DNA from: Streptomyces radiopugnans
GTDB taxonomy: Bacteria; Actinomycetota; Actinomycetes; Streptomycetales; Streptomycetaceae
Assembly (NCBI RefSeq): GCF_900110735.1
Contig: NZ_FOET01000013.1
Span: 105,779-169,778, forward strand
Length of the DNA stretch: 64,000 nt
Direction of reading: 5' to 3'
Of the stretch, positions 53,960 through 62,405 are shown piece by piece. Within the stretch, counting starts at the first letter, position 1, and each line of letters begins with the position of its first letter. Made by a program: the position numbers and the translations under genes. Under the pieces are notes generated by a model that was given only the letters and a program-made list of their open reading frames with translations, was not told where the DNA came from and searched no databases.

Positions 53960-54727
53960 ATGGACCACAGGAACACCACGCAGTCCCACGGCGGCACCGC
54001 CGCCGCGGCGGCCACCCCGGGCGCCCAGCGCCGGATCCTGGTCGTGGAGGACGACCCGACCATCACCGAGGCGGTCGCCGCCCGGCTGCGCGCCGAGGGC
54101 TTCCAGGTCCGCACCGCCGGGGACGGCCCGGCGGCGGTGGAGGCGGCCGAGGTGTGGCAGCCCGACCTGCTGGTACTGGACGTGATGCTGCCGGGCTTCG
54201 ACGGCCTGGAGGTCTGCCGCCGGGTGCAGGCGCAGCGGCCGGTACCGGTGCTGATGCTCACCGCCCGGGACGACGAGACCGACATGCTGGTCGGCCTGGG
54301 GGTCGGCGCGGACGACTACATGACCAAGCCCTTCTCCATGCGGGAGCTGGTCGCACGCGCCCACGTCCTGCTGCGCCGGGTGGAGCGGGCCACGATCGCC
54401 GCCGCCTCCCCGCGCTCGGGCACGCTGCGGCTGGGCGAGCTGGAGATCGACAACGCCCAGCGCCGGGTGCGGGTCTCCGGCAGGGACGTCCACCTCACCC
54501 CGACCGAGTTCGACCTGCTGGTCTGCCTGGCCAACTCCCCCCGCGCGGTGCTCTCCCGCGAGCAGCTCCTGGCCGAGGTGTGGGACTGGGCGGACGCCTC
54601 GGGCACGCGTACGGTCGACAGCCACATCAAGGCGCTGCGCCGGAAGATCGGCGCGGAGCGGATACGCACCGTCCACGGCGTCGGCTACGCGCTGGAGGCG
54701 CCCGCCCCGGCCTCCGACTGGGCGTGA
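53960..54727 (+). CDS. OmpR/PhoB-family response regulator
   Basis: At 255 aa, it has an unstructured N-terminal extension (1-23), then a receiver domain (ILVVEDDPTITEAV, phospho-acceptor in LLVLDVMLPGFDGLE, Lys in YMTKPFSMREL) and a winged-helix DNA-binding domain (LTPTEFDLLVCLANSPRAVLSREQLL, TVDSHIKALRRKIG). Its TGA overlaps the kinase GTG start, so the pair is coupled. In Streptomyces this system lies beside sucA; its signal is unknown to me. Confidence 0.95.
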   Translation: MDHRNTTQSHGGTAAAAATPGAQRRILVVEDDPTITEAVAARLRAEGFQVRTAGDGPAAVEAAEVWQPDLLVLDVMLPGFDGLEVCRRVQAQRPVPVLMLTARDDETDMLVGLGVGADDYMTKPFSMRELVARAHVLLRRVERATIAAASPRSGTLRLGELEIDNAQRRVRVSGRDVHLTPTEFDLLVCLANSPRAVLSREQLLAEVWDWADASGTRTVDSHIKALRRKIGAERIRTVHGVGYALEAPAPASDWA

Positions 54728-55818
54728 GCGTGACGGGCGCGGGCCGCCGCCGGCGTTCCCTGTGGAGCCGGTTCTGGGAGGGCGTGCGCCCCGTGGACCC
54801 GTTCCGCTCGGTGAAGGCCGCGCTGGGCGCGCTGGTGATCGTCACGGTGGCGATCACCACCCTGCTGACCATCGTCGCGGTCCACTCGGCCATCGAGCTG
54901 CGGGTGATCGCCCTGCTCGCGGTGATCGCCTCGCTGGTGGTCACCCAGTTCGTGGCGCACGGGCTGGCCGCGCCGCTGGACGAGATGACGGACGCCGCGC
55001 GCTGGATGGCCCGCGGCGACTACAGCCGGCGCGTCCGCGTCGACCGCCGCGACGAGCTGGGCGAGCTGGCCGGGACCTTCAACCGCATGGCCGCCGACCT
55101 GGAGGCCGCCGACCGGCACCGCAAGGAGCTGGTGGCCAACGTCTCGCACGAGCTGCGCACCCCGATCGCGGCGCTGCGCGCGGTGCTGGAGAACGTGGTG
55201 GACGGAGTCTCCGAGGCCGATCCGACGACGATGGACATCGCGCTGCGGCAGACCGAGCGCCTGGGCCGCCTGGTGGAGCACCTGCTGGACCTGTCCAGGC
55301 TCGACAACGGCGTGGTGCCGCTGCACTCCCGCCGCTTCGAGGTGTGGCCCTACCTGGCGGGCGTGCTCAAGGAGGCCAACATGACCAAGGGTCAGGGACA
55401 CTCCCGCACCGACGTCCACCTCCACCTGGACGTGACCCCCTCGGACATGGTCGCGTACGCCGACACCGAGCGGCTGCACCAGGTGGTCGCCAACCTGATC
55501 GACAACGCCGTCAAGCACAGCCCGCCCCACGGCCGGGTGACGGTGCGGGCACGGCCCGGCCGGGCGCCGCTGAGCCTGGAGCTGGAGGTGCTGGACGAGG
55601 GCCCGGGCATTCCGGAGGCGGACCGCGAGAGGGTCTTCGAGCGCTTCGGCCGCTCCGCCTCGGCCGAGGGCGGCGACGGCGGCACGGGGCTGGGGCTGGC
55701 CATCGCGCGCTGGGCGGTGGATCTGCACGGCGGGCGGATCGGGGTGGCCGAGTCCCCGCGCGGCTGCCGGATTCGTGTCACCCTTCCCGGCGATACGTCC
55801 AAACTTGAGTTGACGTAG
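54724..55818 (+). CDS. Sensor histidine kinase (HAMP-HisKA-HATPase)
   Basis: This is 364 aa from GTG 54724 (a second GTG lies at 54730). Two closely spaced membrane helices (about 31-52 and 56-80) leave almost no extracytoplasmic loop, so the signal is probably sensed in or near the membrane. HAMP (81-135) leads to the H-box VANVSHELRTPIAALRAV, N-box HQVVANLIDNAVKHSP, and G-boxes DEGPGIPEADRERVFERF and GGTGLGLAIARW. It is the cognate partner of the preceding regulator. Confidence 0.94.
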   Translation: MSVTGAGRRRRSLWSRFWEGVRPVDPFRSVKAALGALVIVTVAITTLLTIVAVHSAIELRVIALLAVIASLVVTQFVAHGLAAPLDEMTDAARWMARGDYSRRVRVDRRDELGELAGTFNRMAADLEAADRHRKELVANVSHELRTPIAALRAVLENVVDGVSEADPTTMDIALRQTERLGRLVEHLLDLSRLDNGVVPLHSRRFEVWPYLAGVLKEANMTKGQGHSRTDVHLHLDVTPSDMVAYADTERLHQVVANLIDNAVKHSPPHGRVTVRARPGRAPLSLELEVLDEGPGIPEADRERVFERFGRSASAEGGDGGTGLGLAIARWAVDLHGGRIGVAESPRGCRIRVTLPGDTSKLELT

Positions 55819-55970
55819 GCTCGGAACAGCCGCGAGGTGAGGGAGCGAGGCAGGGGCCACTCCCTGGGGCGCCCCTTCCCAGAAGCGGTCGAACCATGTT
55901 CGTTTCCCGCTCAGGAAAGCGCCGAAACGCGCCCGTGGATGTGACTTAGACGACGCAAACACCATGCCGA

Positions 55971-55988
55971 CTGCACCGAACGGTGCAG
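55971..55988. promoter_or_regulatory. Palindrome at the kgd promoter
   Basis: CTGCACCGAACGGTGCAG forms 8-bp arms around AA. It overlaps the -35 region of a candidate promoter (TGCACC 55972-55977, 17 bp, TAGCCT 55995-56000) for the 2-oxoglutarate dehydrogenase gene. The binding protein is unknown. Confidence 0.5.
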
Positions 55989-56051
55989 GGGGCGTAGCCT
56001 TTATTTCTGCTGTCCACCCACACAGGTAAGCGGAAGAGGGCGGTTGCCGCC

Positions 56052-59000
56052 GTGTCGCCACAGGCCCCCAAGACTTCGAGTTCCCCCAGGACCGAGCAGG
56101 ACGGGCAGGGAAAGAGTCCTGCCGCCGGTTTCGGTGCCAACGAGTGGCTCGTCGACGAGATCTACCAGCAGTACCTCCAGGACCCGAACTCCGTAGACCG
56201 GGCCTGGTGGGACTTCTTCGCCGACTACAAGCCGGGACAGGCCGCCGGAGGAGCCGCGGCCCCCAGCGCGTCGAAGCCGGCGGGTGAGCCCCAGGCGTCA
56301 CAGGCCCCCCAGCCGCGGCAGACGGCGCCCGCCGCGAAGACCCCCGCGGGCAGGACCGCCGAGCCCGCCGAGCCCGCGGCCAAGGCCGCCCCTCCCAGGA
56401 GCGAGCCCGCCAAGGCCGCCCCTGCGAAGGGCGAGCCCGCCGGCAAGGCCGCTCCCGCGAAGAGCGAGCCCGCCGGGACCGGTGACGGCCAGGCGGCCGG
56501 CCCGGAGTACGTGCCGCTGCGCGGCCCGGCCGCCGCGGTCGCCCGGAACATGAACGCCTCGCTGGAGCTGCCCACCGCCACGTCGGTGCGCGCGATCCCG
56601 GTGAAGCTGCTCATCGACAACCGCATCGTCATCAACAACCACCTCAAGCGCGCCCGCGGCGGCAAGGTGTCCTTCACGCACCTCATCGGCTACGCCATGG
56701 TGCAGGCGCTCAAGGCGATGCCGTCGATGAACTGGTCGTACACCGAGAAGGACGGCAAGCCGACGCTGGTCAAGCCCGACCACGTCAACCTCGGCCTGGC
56801 CATCGACCTGGTGAAGCCCAACGGCGACCGCCAGCTCGTGGTGGCCGCCATCAAGAAGGCCGAGACGCTGACCTTCTTCGAGTTCTGGCAGGCCTACGAG
56901 GACATCGTGCGCCGCGCCCGGAACAACAAGCTGACGATGGAGGACTTCTCCGGCGTCACCGCGTCGCTGACCAACCCCGGCGGCATCGGCACCGTCCACT
57001 CGGTGCCGCGCCTGATGCCCGGCCAGGGCCTGATCATCGGCGTCGGCGCCATGGAGTACCCGGCGGAGTTCCAGGGCACCTCGCAGGACACCCTGAACAA
57101 GCTGGGCGTCTCCAAGGTCATGACGCTGACCAGCACCTACGACCACCGTGTGATCCAGGGCGCCGCCTCCGGCGAGTTCCTGCGGATCATGCACCAGCTG
57201 CTGCTCGGCGAGAACGGCTTCTACGACGAGATCTTCGAGGCGCTGCGCATCCCCTACGAGCCGGTGCGCTGGCTGCGCGACATCGACGTCTCCCACGACG
57301 ACGACGTCACCAAGGCCGCCCGCGTCTTCGACCTGATCCACTCCTACCGGGTCCGCGGCCACGTCATGGCCGACACCGACCCGCTGGAGTACAAGCAGCG
57401 CAAGCACCCCGACCTGGACATCACCGAGCACGGCCTCACCCTGTGGGACCTGGAGCGGGAGTTCGCGGTCGGCGGCTTCGCCGGCAAGTCCCTGATGAAG
57501 CTGCGCGACATCCTGGGCGTGCTGCGCGACTCGTACTGCCGCACCACCGGCATCGAGTACATGCACATCCAGGACCCCAAGCAGCGCAAGTGGATCCAGG
57601 ACCGCGTCGAGCGCCCGCACTCCTCGCTGGAGCGCGACGAGCAGCTGCGCATCCTGCGCAGGCTCAACGCCGCCGAGGCGTTCGAGGTCTTCCTGCAGAC
57701 CAAGTACGTGGGCCAGAAGCGCTTCTCGCTGGAGGGCGGCGAGTCCGTCATCCCGCTGCTGGACGCCGTGCTCGACGCCGCCGCCGAGGCGCGTCTGGAC
57801 GAGGTCGTCATCGGCATGGCCCACCGCGGCCGCCTCAACGTGCTGGCCAACATCGTGGGCAAGTCCTACGCCCAGATCTTCCGCGAGTTCGAGGGCAACC
57901 TCGACCCGAAGTCGATGCACGGCTCCGGCGACGTGAAGTACCACCTGGGCGCCGAGGGCACCTTCACCGGCCTGGACGGCGAGGAGATCAAGGTCTCCCT
58001 CACCGCCAACCCCTCCCACCTGGAGGCCGTGGACCCGGTCGTGGAGGGCGTGGCCCGCGCCAAGCAGGACATCATCGGCAAGGGCGGCACGGACTTCACC
58101 GTCCTGCCCGTCCAGCTCCACGGCGACGCGGCCTTCGCGGGCCAGGGCGTTGTGGCCGAGACGCTGAACATGTCGCAGCTGCGCGGCTACCGCACCGGCG
58201 GCACCGTGCACGTGGTCATCAACAACCAGGTCGGCTTCACCGCCCCGCCGGAGTCGGCGCGCTCCTCGATGTACGCCACGGACGTGGCGCGGATGATCGA
58301 GGCGCCGGTCTTCCACGTCAACGGCGACGACCCGGAGGCCTGCGTCCGCGTGGCGCGGCTGGCCTTCGAGTTCCGCCAGGCGTTCAACAAGGACGTGGTG
58401 ATCGACCTCATCTGCTACCGCCGCCGCGGTCACAACGAGGCCGACAACCCGCACTTCACCCAGCCGGTGATGTACAACCTGATCGACAAGAAGCGCTCGG
58501 TGCGCAAGCTCTACACCGAGTCGCTGATCGGCCGGGGCGACATCACGCTGGAGGAGGCCGAGCAGGCGCTCCAGGACTTCCAGGGGCAGCTGGAGAAGGT
58601 CTTCACCGAGGTCCGCGACGCCACCAGCCAGCCGGCCCCGGCGGAGGTGCCGGTCCCGCAGGCGGAGTTCCCGGTCGCGGTGGACACCGGCGTCAGCGCG
58701 GAGGTCCTCAAGCGGATCGCCGAGTCCCAGGTCAACATCCCCGAGCGGATCACCGTCCACCCCAGGCTGCTGCCGCAGCTCCAGCGCCGCGCGGCGATGG
58801 TGGAGGAGGACAGGATCGACTGGGCGATGGGCGAGACGCTCGCCGTCGGCTCGCTGCTGATGGAGGGCACCCCCGTCCGGCTGGCCGGCCAGGACTCCCG
58901 CCGCGGCACCTTCGGCCAGCGCCACGCGGTGCTGGTGGACCGGGAGACCGGCGAGGACTACACCCCGCTGCTGTACCTGTCCGAGGACCAGGCCCGCTTC

Positions 59001-59867
59001 AACGTCTACGACTCGCTGCTGAGCGAGTACGCGGCGATGGGTTTCGAGTACGGCTACTCCCTGGCCCGCCCCGAGGCGCTGGTGATGTGGGAGGCGCAGT
59101 TCGGCGACTTCGTCAACGGCGCGCAGACGGTCGTGGACGAGTTCATCTCCTCGGCCGAGCAGAAGTGGGGCCAGACCTCCGGCGTCACGCTGCTGCTGCC
59201 GCACGGCTACGAGGGCCAGGGCCCGGACCACTCCTCGGCCCGGATCGAGCGCTTCCTCCAGCTGTGCGCCCAGAACAGCATGACGGTCGCGATGCCGACC
59301 CTGCCGTCGAACTACTTCCACCTGCTGCGCTGGCAGGTGCACAACCCGCACCACAAGCCGCTGGTCGTCTTCACCCCGAAGTCGATGCTCCGGCTCAAGG
59401 CGGCGACCTCGAAGGCGGCGGAGTTCACCTCCGGCGGCTTCCGCCCGGTGATCGGCGACGCCTCGGCGGACCCGGCACAGGTGCGCAAGGTCGTCTTCTG
59501 CTCCGGCAAGGTCTACTACGACCTCGCCGCCGAGCGGAGCAAGCGGGGCGCGACCGACACCGCGATCATCCGGCTGGAGCGGCTGTACCCGCTGCCCAGC
59601 AAGGAGATCCAGGCCGAGATGGCCCGCTACTCCGGTGCCTCGACGATCGTGTGGGCGCAGGAGGAGCCGGCGAACCAGGGTGCGTGGCCGTTCATCGCGC
59701 TCAACCTGGTGGACCACCTCGACCTGTTCATCGGCTCGGGGAAGGCCCCGAACGCGGACCGGCTGCGCCGGGTCTCGCGTCCGTCGTCCTCCTCCCCGGC
59801 GGTGGGCTCCGCCAAGCGCCACCAGGCCGAGCAGCAGCAGCTGGTCAACGAGGTCTTCGACCTCTGA
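56052..59867 (+). CDS. kgd: 2-oxoglutarate dehydrogenase E1 with fused E2 catalytic domain
   Basis: This 1271-aa multifunctional enzyme of the TCA cycle resembles mycobacterial Kgd and corynebacterial OdhA. The GTG start precedes MSPQAPKTSS. A conserved N-terminal motif (ANEWLVDEIYQQYLQDPNSVDRAWWDFF, residues 35-62) recruits partners; an Ala/Lys/Pro linker with KAAPAKxEPAG repeats follows. The E2-like acyltransferase domain has its active-site His in TYDHRVIQGAASGEF, and the TPP-dependent E1 domain shows AHRGRLNVLANIVGKSYAQIF and HNEADNPHFTQP. There is no lipoyl domain, so it uses the pyruvate complex E2 and Lpd. Confidence 0.96.
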   Translation: MSPQAPKTSSSPRTEQDGQGKSPAAGFGANEWLVDEIYQQYLQDPNSVDRAWWDFFADYKPGQAAGGAAAPSASKPAGEPQASQAPQPRQTAPAAKTPAGRTAEPAEPAAKAAPPRSEPAKAAPAKGEPAGKAAPAKSEPAGTGDGQAAGPEYVPLRGPAAAVARNMNASLELPTATSVRAIPVKLLIDNRIVINNHLKRARGGKVSFTHLIGYAMVQALKAMPSMNWSYTEKDGKPTLVKPDHVNLGLAIDLVKPNGDRQLVVAAIKKAETLTFFEFWQAYEDIVRRARNNKLTMEDFSGVTASLTNPGGIGTVHSVPRLMPGQGLIIGVGAMEYPAEFQGTSQDTLNKLGVSKVMTLTSTYDHRVIQGAASGEFLRIMHQLLLGENGFYDEIFEALRIPYEPVRWLRDIDVSHDDDVTKAARVFDLIHSYRVRGHVMADTDPLEYKQRKHPDLDITEHGLTLWDLEREFAVGGFAGKSLMKLRDILGVLRDSYCRTTGIEYMHIQDPKQRKWIQDRVERPHSSLERDEQLRILRRLNAAEAFEVFLQTKYVGQKRFSLEGGESVIPLLDAVLDAAAEARLDEVVIGMAHRGRLNVLANIVGKSYAQIFREFEGNLDPKSMHGSGDVKYHLGAEGTFTGLDGEEIKVSLTANPSHLEAVDPVVEGVARAKQDIIGKGGTDFTVLPVQLHGDAAFAGQGVVAETLNMSQLRGYRTGGTVHVVINNQVGFTAPPESARSSMYATDVARMIEAPVFHVNGDDPEACVRVARLAFEFRQAFNKDVVIDLICYRRRGHNEADNPHFTQPVMYNLIDKKRSVRKLYTESLIGRGDITLEEAEQALQDFQGQLEKVFTEVRDATSQPAPAEVPVPQAEFPVAVDTGVSAEVLKRIAESQVNIPERITVHPRLLPQLQRRAAMVEEDRIDWAMGETLAVGSLLMEGTPVRLAGQDSRRGTFGQRHAVLVDRETGEDYTPLLYLSEDQARFNVYDSLLSEYAAMGFEYGYSLARPEALVMWEAQFGDFVNGAQTVVDEFISSAEQKWGQTSGVTLLLPHGYEGQGPDHSSARIERFLQLCAQNSMTVAMPTLPSNYFHLLRWQVHNPHHKPLVVFTPKSMLRLKAATSKAAEFTSGGFRPVIGDASADPAQVRKVVFCSGKVYYDLAAERSKRGATDTAIIRLERLYPLPSKEIQAEMARYSGASTIVWAQEEPANQGAWPFIALNLVDHLDLFIGSGKAPNADRLRRVSRPSSSSPAVGSAKRHQAEQQQLVNEVFDL

Positions 59868-59915
59868 GGCCCGCGGCCCGGAGGCCGAGGGCGGCCCGCC
59901 GCCGTCCGCAGACCC

Positions 59916-59956
59916 CGTGGGGCCCGCACCGTCACGTCGACGGTGCGGGCCCCACG
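59916..59956 (+). terminator. kgd terminator
   Basis: A perfect 18-bp stem (59916-59933 with 59939-59956) with a 5-nt loop begins 49 bp after the kgd stop. Confidence 0.9.
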
Positions 59957-60002
59957 CCCGTGGTACCGACGCACACCATCAGGCCCGGACAGGGAGATAT
60001 CC

Positions 60003-60179
60003 ATGTACTTCACCGACCGCGGTATCGAGGAGCTGGCGCAGCGGCGCGGCGAGGAGGAGGTCACCTTCGAGTGGCTCGCCGAGCAGCTGCGGACCTTCGT
60101 CGACCTCAACCCGGACTTCGAGGTGCCCGTCGAGCGGCTGGCGACCTGGCTGGCACGCCTGGACGACGAGGACGAGTGA
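60003..60179 (+). CDS. DUF6104-type small protein
   Basis: This encodes 58 aa with GGGAGA upstream of the ATG: MYFTDRGIEELAQRRGEEEV, FEWLAEQLRTFVDLNPDFEV and ERLATWLARLDDEDE. I recognise it as a short acidic actinobacterial protein of the DUF6104 kind found after kgd; its function is unknown. It follows the kgd terminator, so it needs its own promoter or read-through. Confidence 0.8.
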   Translation: MYFTDRGIEELAQRRGEEEVTFEWLAEQLRTFVDLNPDFEVPVERLATWLARLDDEDE

Positions 60180-60211
60180 CGGCGGGCGGCGCCCGCGGCC
60201 GTGCGCTCTCC

Positions 60212-60239
60212 TTGACTTCCCGGCACCGCGATATATCGT
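60212..60239 (+). promoter_or_regulatory. Promoter of the DUF4097-padR operon
   Basis: TTGACT (60212-60217) and TATCGT (60234-60239) are spaced by 16 bp. The palindrome CGATATATCG overlaps the -10 element, so occupancy by a repressor would block transcription. Confidence 0.6.
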
Positions 60240-60264
60240 GTCTTCACAGAGACGCGATATGTCG
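60229..60264. promoter_or_regulatory. Tandem palindromic operators, probably for the PadR protein
   Basis: CGATATATCG (60229-60238) is a perfect palindrome, and CGATATGTCG (60255-60264) differs at one base. They are 26 bp apart (start to start). ATAT/CGATAT palindromes at this spacing are the kind of site PadR-like regulators use, and padR is the second gene of the operon. Confidence 0.65.
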
Positions 60265-60291
60265 TCGTACGCCGATTCAGGGGAGGCCGCC

Positions 60292-61197
60292 GTGCCAGGC
60301 CGGTCCGAGTGGTCCGTGGACGCGCCGTGCGGGCTCGTCTTCGAGGAGGACGTCCACACCCTGCGGGTGCGCGTCGTGGGCGGCGCGGTGAACGTCGTCG
60401 GCGCCGACGCCCCGCCCGCCAGACTGGAGGTCGGGGCCGTGACCGGGCCCCCGCTGACCGTCCGCCTGGAGGACGGCACGCTCACGGTCGCCTACGACGA
60501 CCTGCCCTGGAAGGGCTTCCTCACCCTCCTGGACCGCGAGGCGTGGCGGCACAGCGCGGACGTGTCGCTCGCCGTGCCCGCCGGCGTCCGGGTCGAGGTC
60601 GGCGTGGTCGGGGCCGACGCGGTGGTCACCGGCATCGAGGGACGCACCGAGGTGCGCGGGATCACCGGCGGCATCACGCTGGTGGGCCTGCGCGGCGACG
60701 TACGGGCCGACACGGTCTCCGGCGGTGTCCAGGCGCAGGGCGTGACGGGGGGCCTGCGCTTCAGTTCCGTCTCCGGCGATCTGACGGTCATCGACGGCGG
60801 CGGCTCGCCGGTGCGGGCCGACTCGGTCAGCGGCGACATGGTGGTCGACCTGGCCCCGGCCCGGGAGCGGCGGCGCACCGACGTCCGGCTGAGTTCCGTG
60901 TCGGGCGGGATAGCCCTGCGGCTGCCCGAGCCGGCCGACGCCGCCGTGGAGGCGGGCACCGCCGGGGGCTCGGTCTCCTGCGCCTTCGAGGATCTGCGGA
61001 TCTCCGGGCAGTGGGGTGCCAGGCGTGTCACCGGCACCCTGGGCACGGGCGACGGACTGCTGCGGGCCACCACCGTCTCCGGCTCGATCGCCCTGCTGCG
61101 GCGCCCGGAGCCGGAAGCCGGCGAGGAGGCCGGCGACCCCTGTCCGGCCGGCGGCGCGCCCGCGCCGGCCGAGCCCTCCCCCCGTAAGGACGTGTGA
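60292..61197 (+). CDS. DUF4097 beta-helix protein
   Basis: This is 301 aa from GTG 60292 (GGGAGG five bases upstream). ATG 60259 lies inside the second operator palindrome and lacks a ribosome binding site, so I rejected it. The sequence is a run of short beta repeats (VTGIEGRTEVRGITGGITLVG, TVSGGVQAQGVTGGLRFSSV, ADSVSGDMVVDLAP) typical of DUF4097 adhesin-like beta-helices. There is no signal peptide or membrane helix. The padR gene begins one base after its stop, so the two form an operon. Function is unknown. Confidence 0.85.
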   Translation: MPGRSEWSVDAPCGLVFEEDVHTLRVRVVGGAVNVVGADAPPARLEVGAVTGPPLTVRLEDGTLTVAYDDLPWKGFLTLLDREAWRHSADVSLAVPAGVRVEVGVVGADAVVTGIEGRTEVRGITGGITLVGLRGDVRADTVSGGVQAQGVTGGLRFSSVSGDLTVIDGGGSPVRADSVSGDMVVDLAPARERRRTDVRLSSVSGGIALRLPEPADAAVEAGTAGGSVSCAFEDLRISGQWGARRVTGTLGTGDGLLRATTVSGSIALLRRPEPEAGEEAGDPCPAGGAPAPAEPSPRKDV

Positions 61198-61198
61198 C

Positions 61199-62347
61199 AT
61201 GCCCCCCGTCTTCGCCCACGGCCGACTGCGCCTGTACCTGCTGAAGCTGCTCGACGAGGCGCCGCGCCACGGCTACGAGGTGATCCGGCTGCTGGAGGAG
61301 CGCTTCCAGGGGCTGTACGCGCCCTCGGCCGGCACCGTCTACCCGCGGCTGGCCAAGCTGGAGGCCGAGGGCCTGGTCAGCCACACCACCGAGGGCGGCC
61401 GCAAGGTCTACTCGCTCACCGACGCCGGCCGCGCCGAGCTCGCCGACAGGCAGGGCGAGCTGACCGAGCTGGAGCTGGAGATCCACCAGTCGCTGGCGGC
61501 CCTGGCCGCCGACATCCGCGAGGACGTCAGCGGCGCGGCCGGCGACCTGCGCCGCGAGATGCGCGAGGCGGCCGAGCGGGCCCGCGGCGCCGGCCGGGCC
61601 CCGGACGCCGAGGACACCGCGGAGGCCGGGGGTCCCAAGGGCTCCGAGGGTGCCGAGGGCGGCGGTGCGTCCGGGCCCGGCCGGGAGAAGGCCTGGGAGG
61701 GCGCGTGGGAGGGGGCCTGGGGCGACAAGGAGGCGCTGCGGGCCGCGCGCGAGGAGATGCGCCGGGCCGGTGAGCAGTGGAAGGAGCAGGCCCGCCGCGC
61801 CCGCCAGGAAGCCCAGCAGGCCAGGCTCCAGGCGCGCAGGGCCCGCCAGGCGCGGGACGCCGCCCTTCAGGAGGCCGAGCGGATCGCCCGCCAGGTCCAG
61901 GAGCAGGTGCAGTCGCACGCCCGGCAGGGCGACTGGCAGGGCGCTGTACGCGCGGGCATGTCGGAGCTGGGCAGGCACCTGGGCGGTCTGGGAGGCCTGA
62001 GCGGGCTGGGCGACCCGGGCGGCACCGGCGGCCGGAGCACGCCCCGGGCGCGGCACACGGGGCCGGAGCACGCGGGACCGGACGACCGGGCGGGCACGGC
62101 ACAGGCGCCGGTCCCGGAGTGGGCCGAGGAGCCCGCCGCACCGTCCGGCGACCCCCGGCGCGATCTGGAGCGGCTGCTGGACCGGTTCCGCGACGACGTG
62201 CGGGACGCGGCCCGCGACCACGGGGTGGGCGAGGAGCAGCTGCGCGAGGCCCGCCGCCATCTGTCGACGGCGGCGGCCCACATCGTCTCCCTGCTGCGGT
62301 CGCCCGGCTCCGGCGGCCCGGACGGTCCGGACGCCACGGGAGCGTAG
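61199..62347 (+). CDS. PadR-family transcriptional regulator with long C-terminal extension
   Basis: This encodes 382 aa with AAGGACGTG upstream. The N-terminal PadR winged helix (1-85: LRLYLLKLLDEAPRHGYEVIRLLEERF, YAPSAGTVYPRLAKLEAEGLV, RKVYSLTDAGRAEL) is canonical. Most PadR proteins end by about 110-180 residues; here a helical, Arg/Ala/Gln-rich coiled coil (about 180-245) and a disordered linker lead to a last helical segment (about 318-375: DPRRDLERLLDRFRDDVRDAARDHGVGEEQLREA). It probably represses its own operon through the tandem palindromes. Confidence 0.9.
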   Translation: MPPVFAHGRLRLYLLKLLDEAPRHGYEVIRLLEERFQGLYAPSAGTVYPRLAKLEAEGLVSHTTEGGRKVYSLTDAGRAELADRQGELTELELEIHQSLAALAADIREDVSGAAGDLRREMREAAERARGAGRAPDAEDTAEAGGPKGSEGAEGGGASGPGREKAWEGAWEGAWGDKEALRAAREEMRRAGEQWKEQARRARQEAQQARLQARRARQARDAALQEAERIARQVQEQVQSHARQGDWQGAVRAGMSELGRHLGGLGGLSGLGDPGGTGGRSTPRARHTGPEHAGPDDRAGTAQAPVPEWAEEPAAPSGDPRRDLERLLDRFRDDVRDAARDHGVGEEQLREARRHLSTAAAHIVSLLRSPGSGGPDGPDATGA

Positions 62348-62353
62348 GGGCAC

Positions 62354-62403
62354 GCGCGGTGGCCCGCCTCCCCTCGCTCCGGAGGGGAGGCGGGCCACCG
62401 CGC
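62354..62403. terminator. Bidirectional terminator between padR and dehydrogenase
   Basis: A 22-bp stem (62354-62375 with 62382-62403) and 6-nt loop lie between the convergent genes, filling nearly all of the 58-bp gap. Confidence 0.92.
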
Positions 62404-62405
62404 CG

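Noticed and set aside
56298..59822. A 1174-codon minus-strand frame within kgd
   Set aside because: Shadow of the kgd reading frame, with His/Asp/Arg-rich low-complexity translation.
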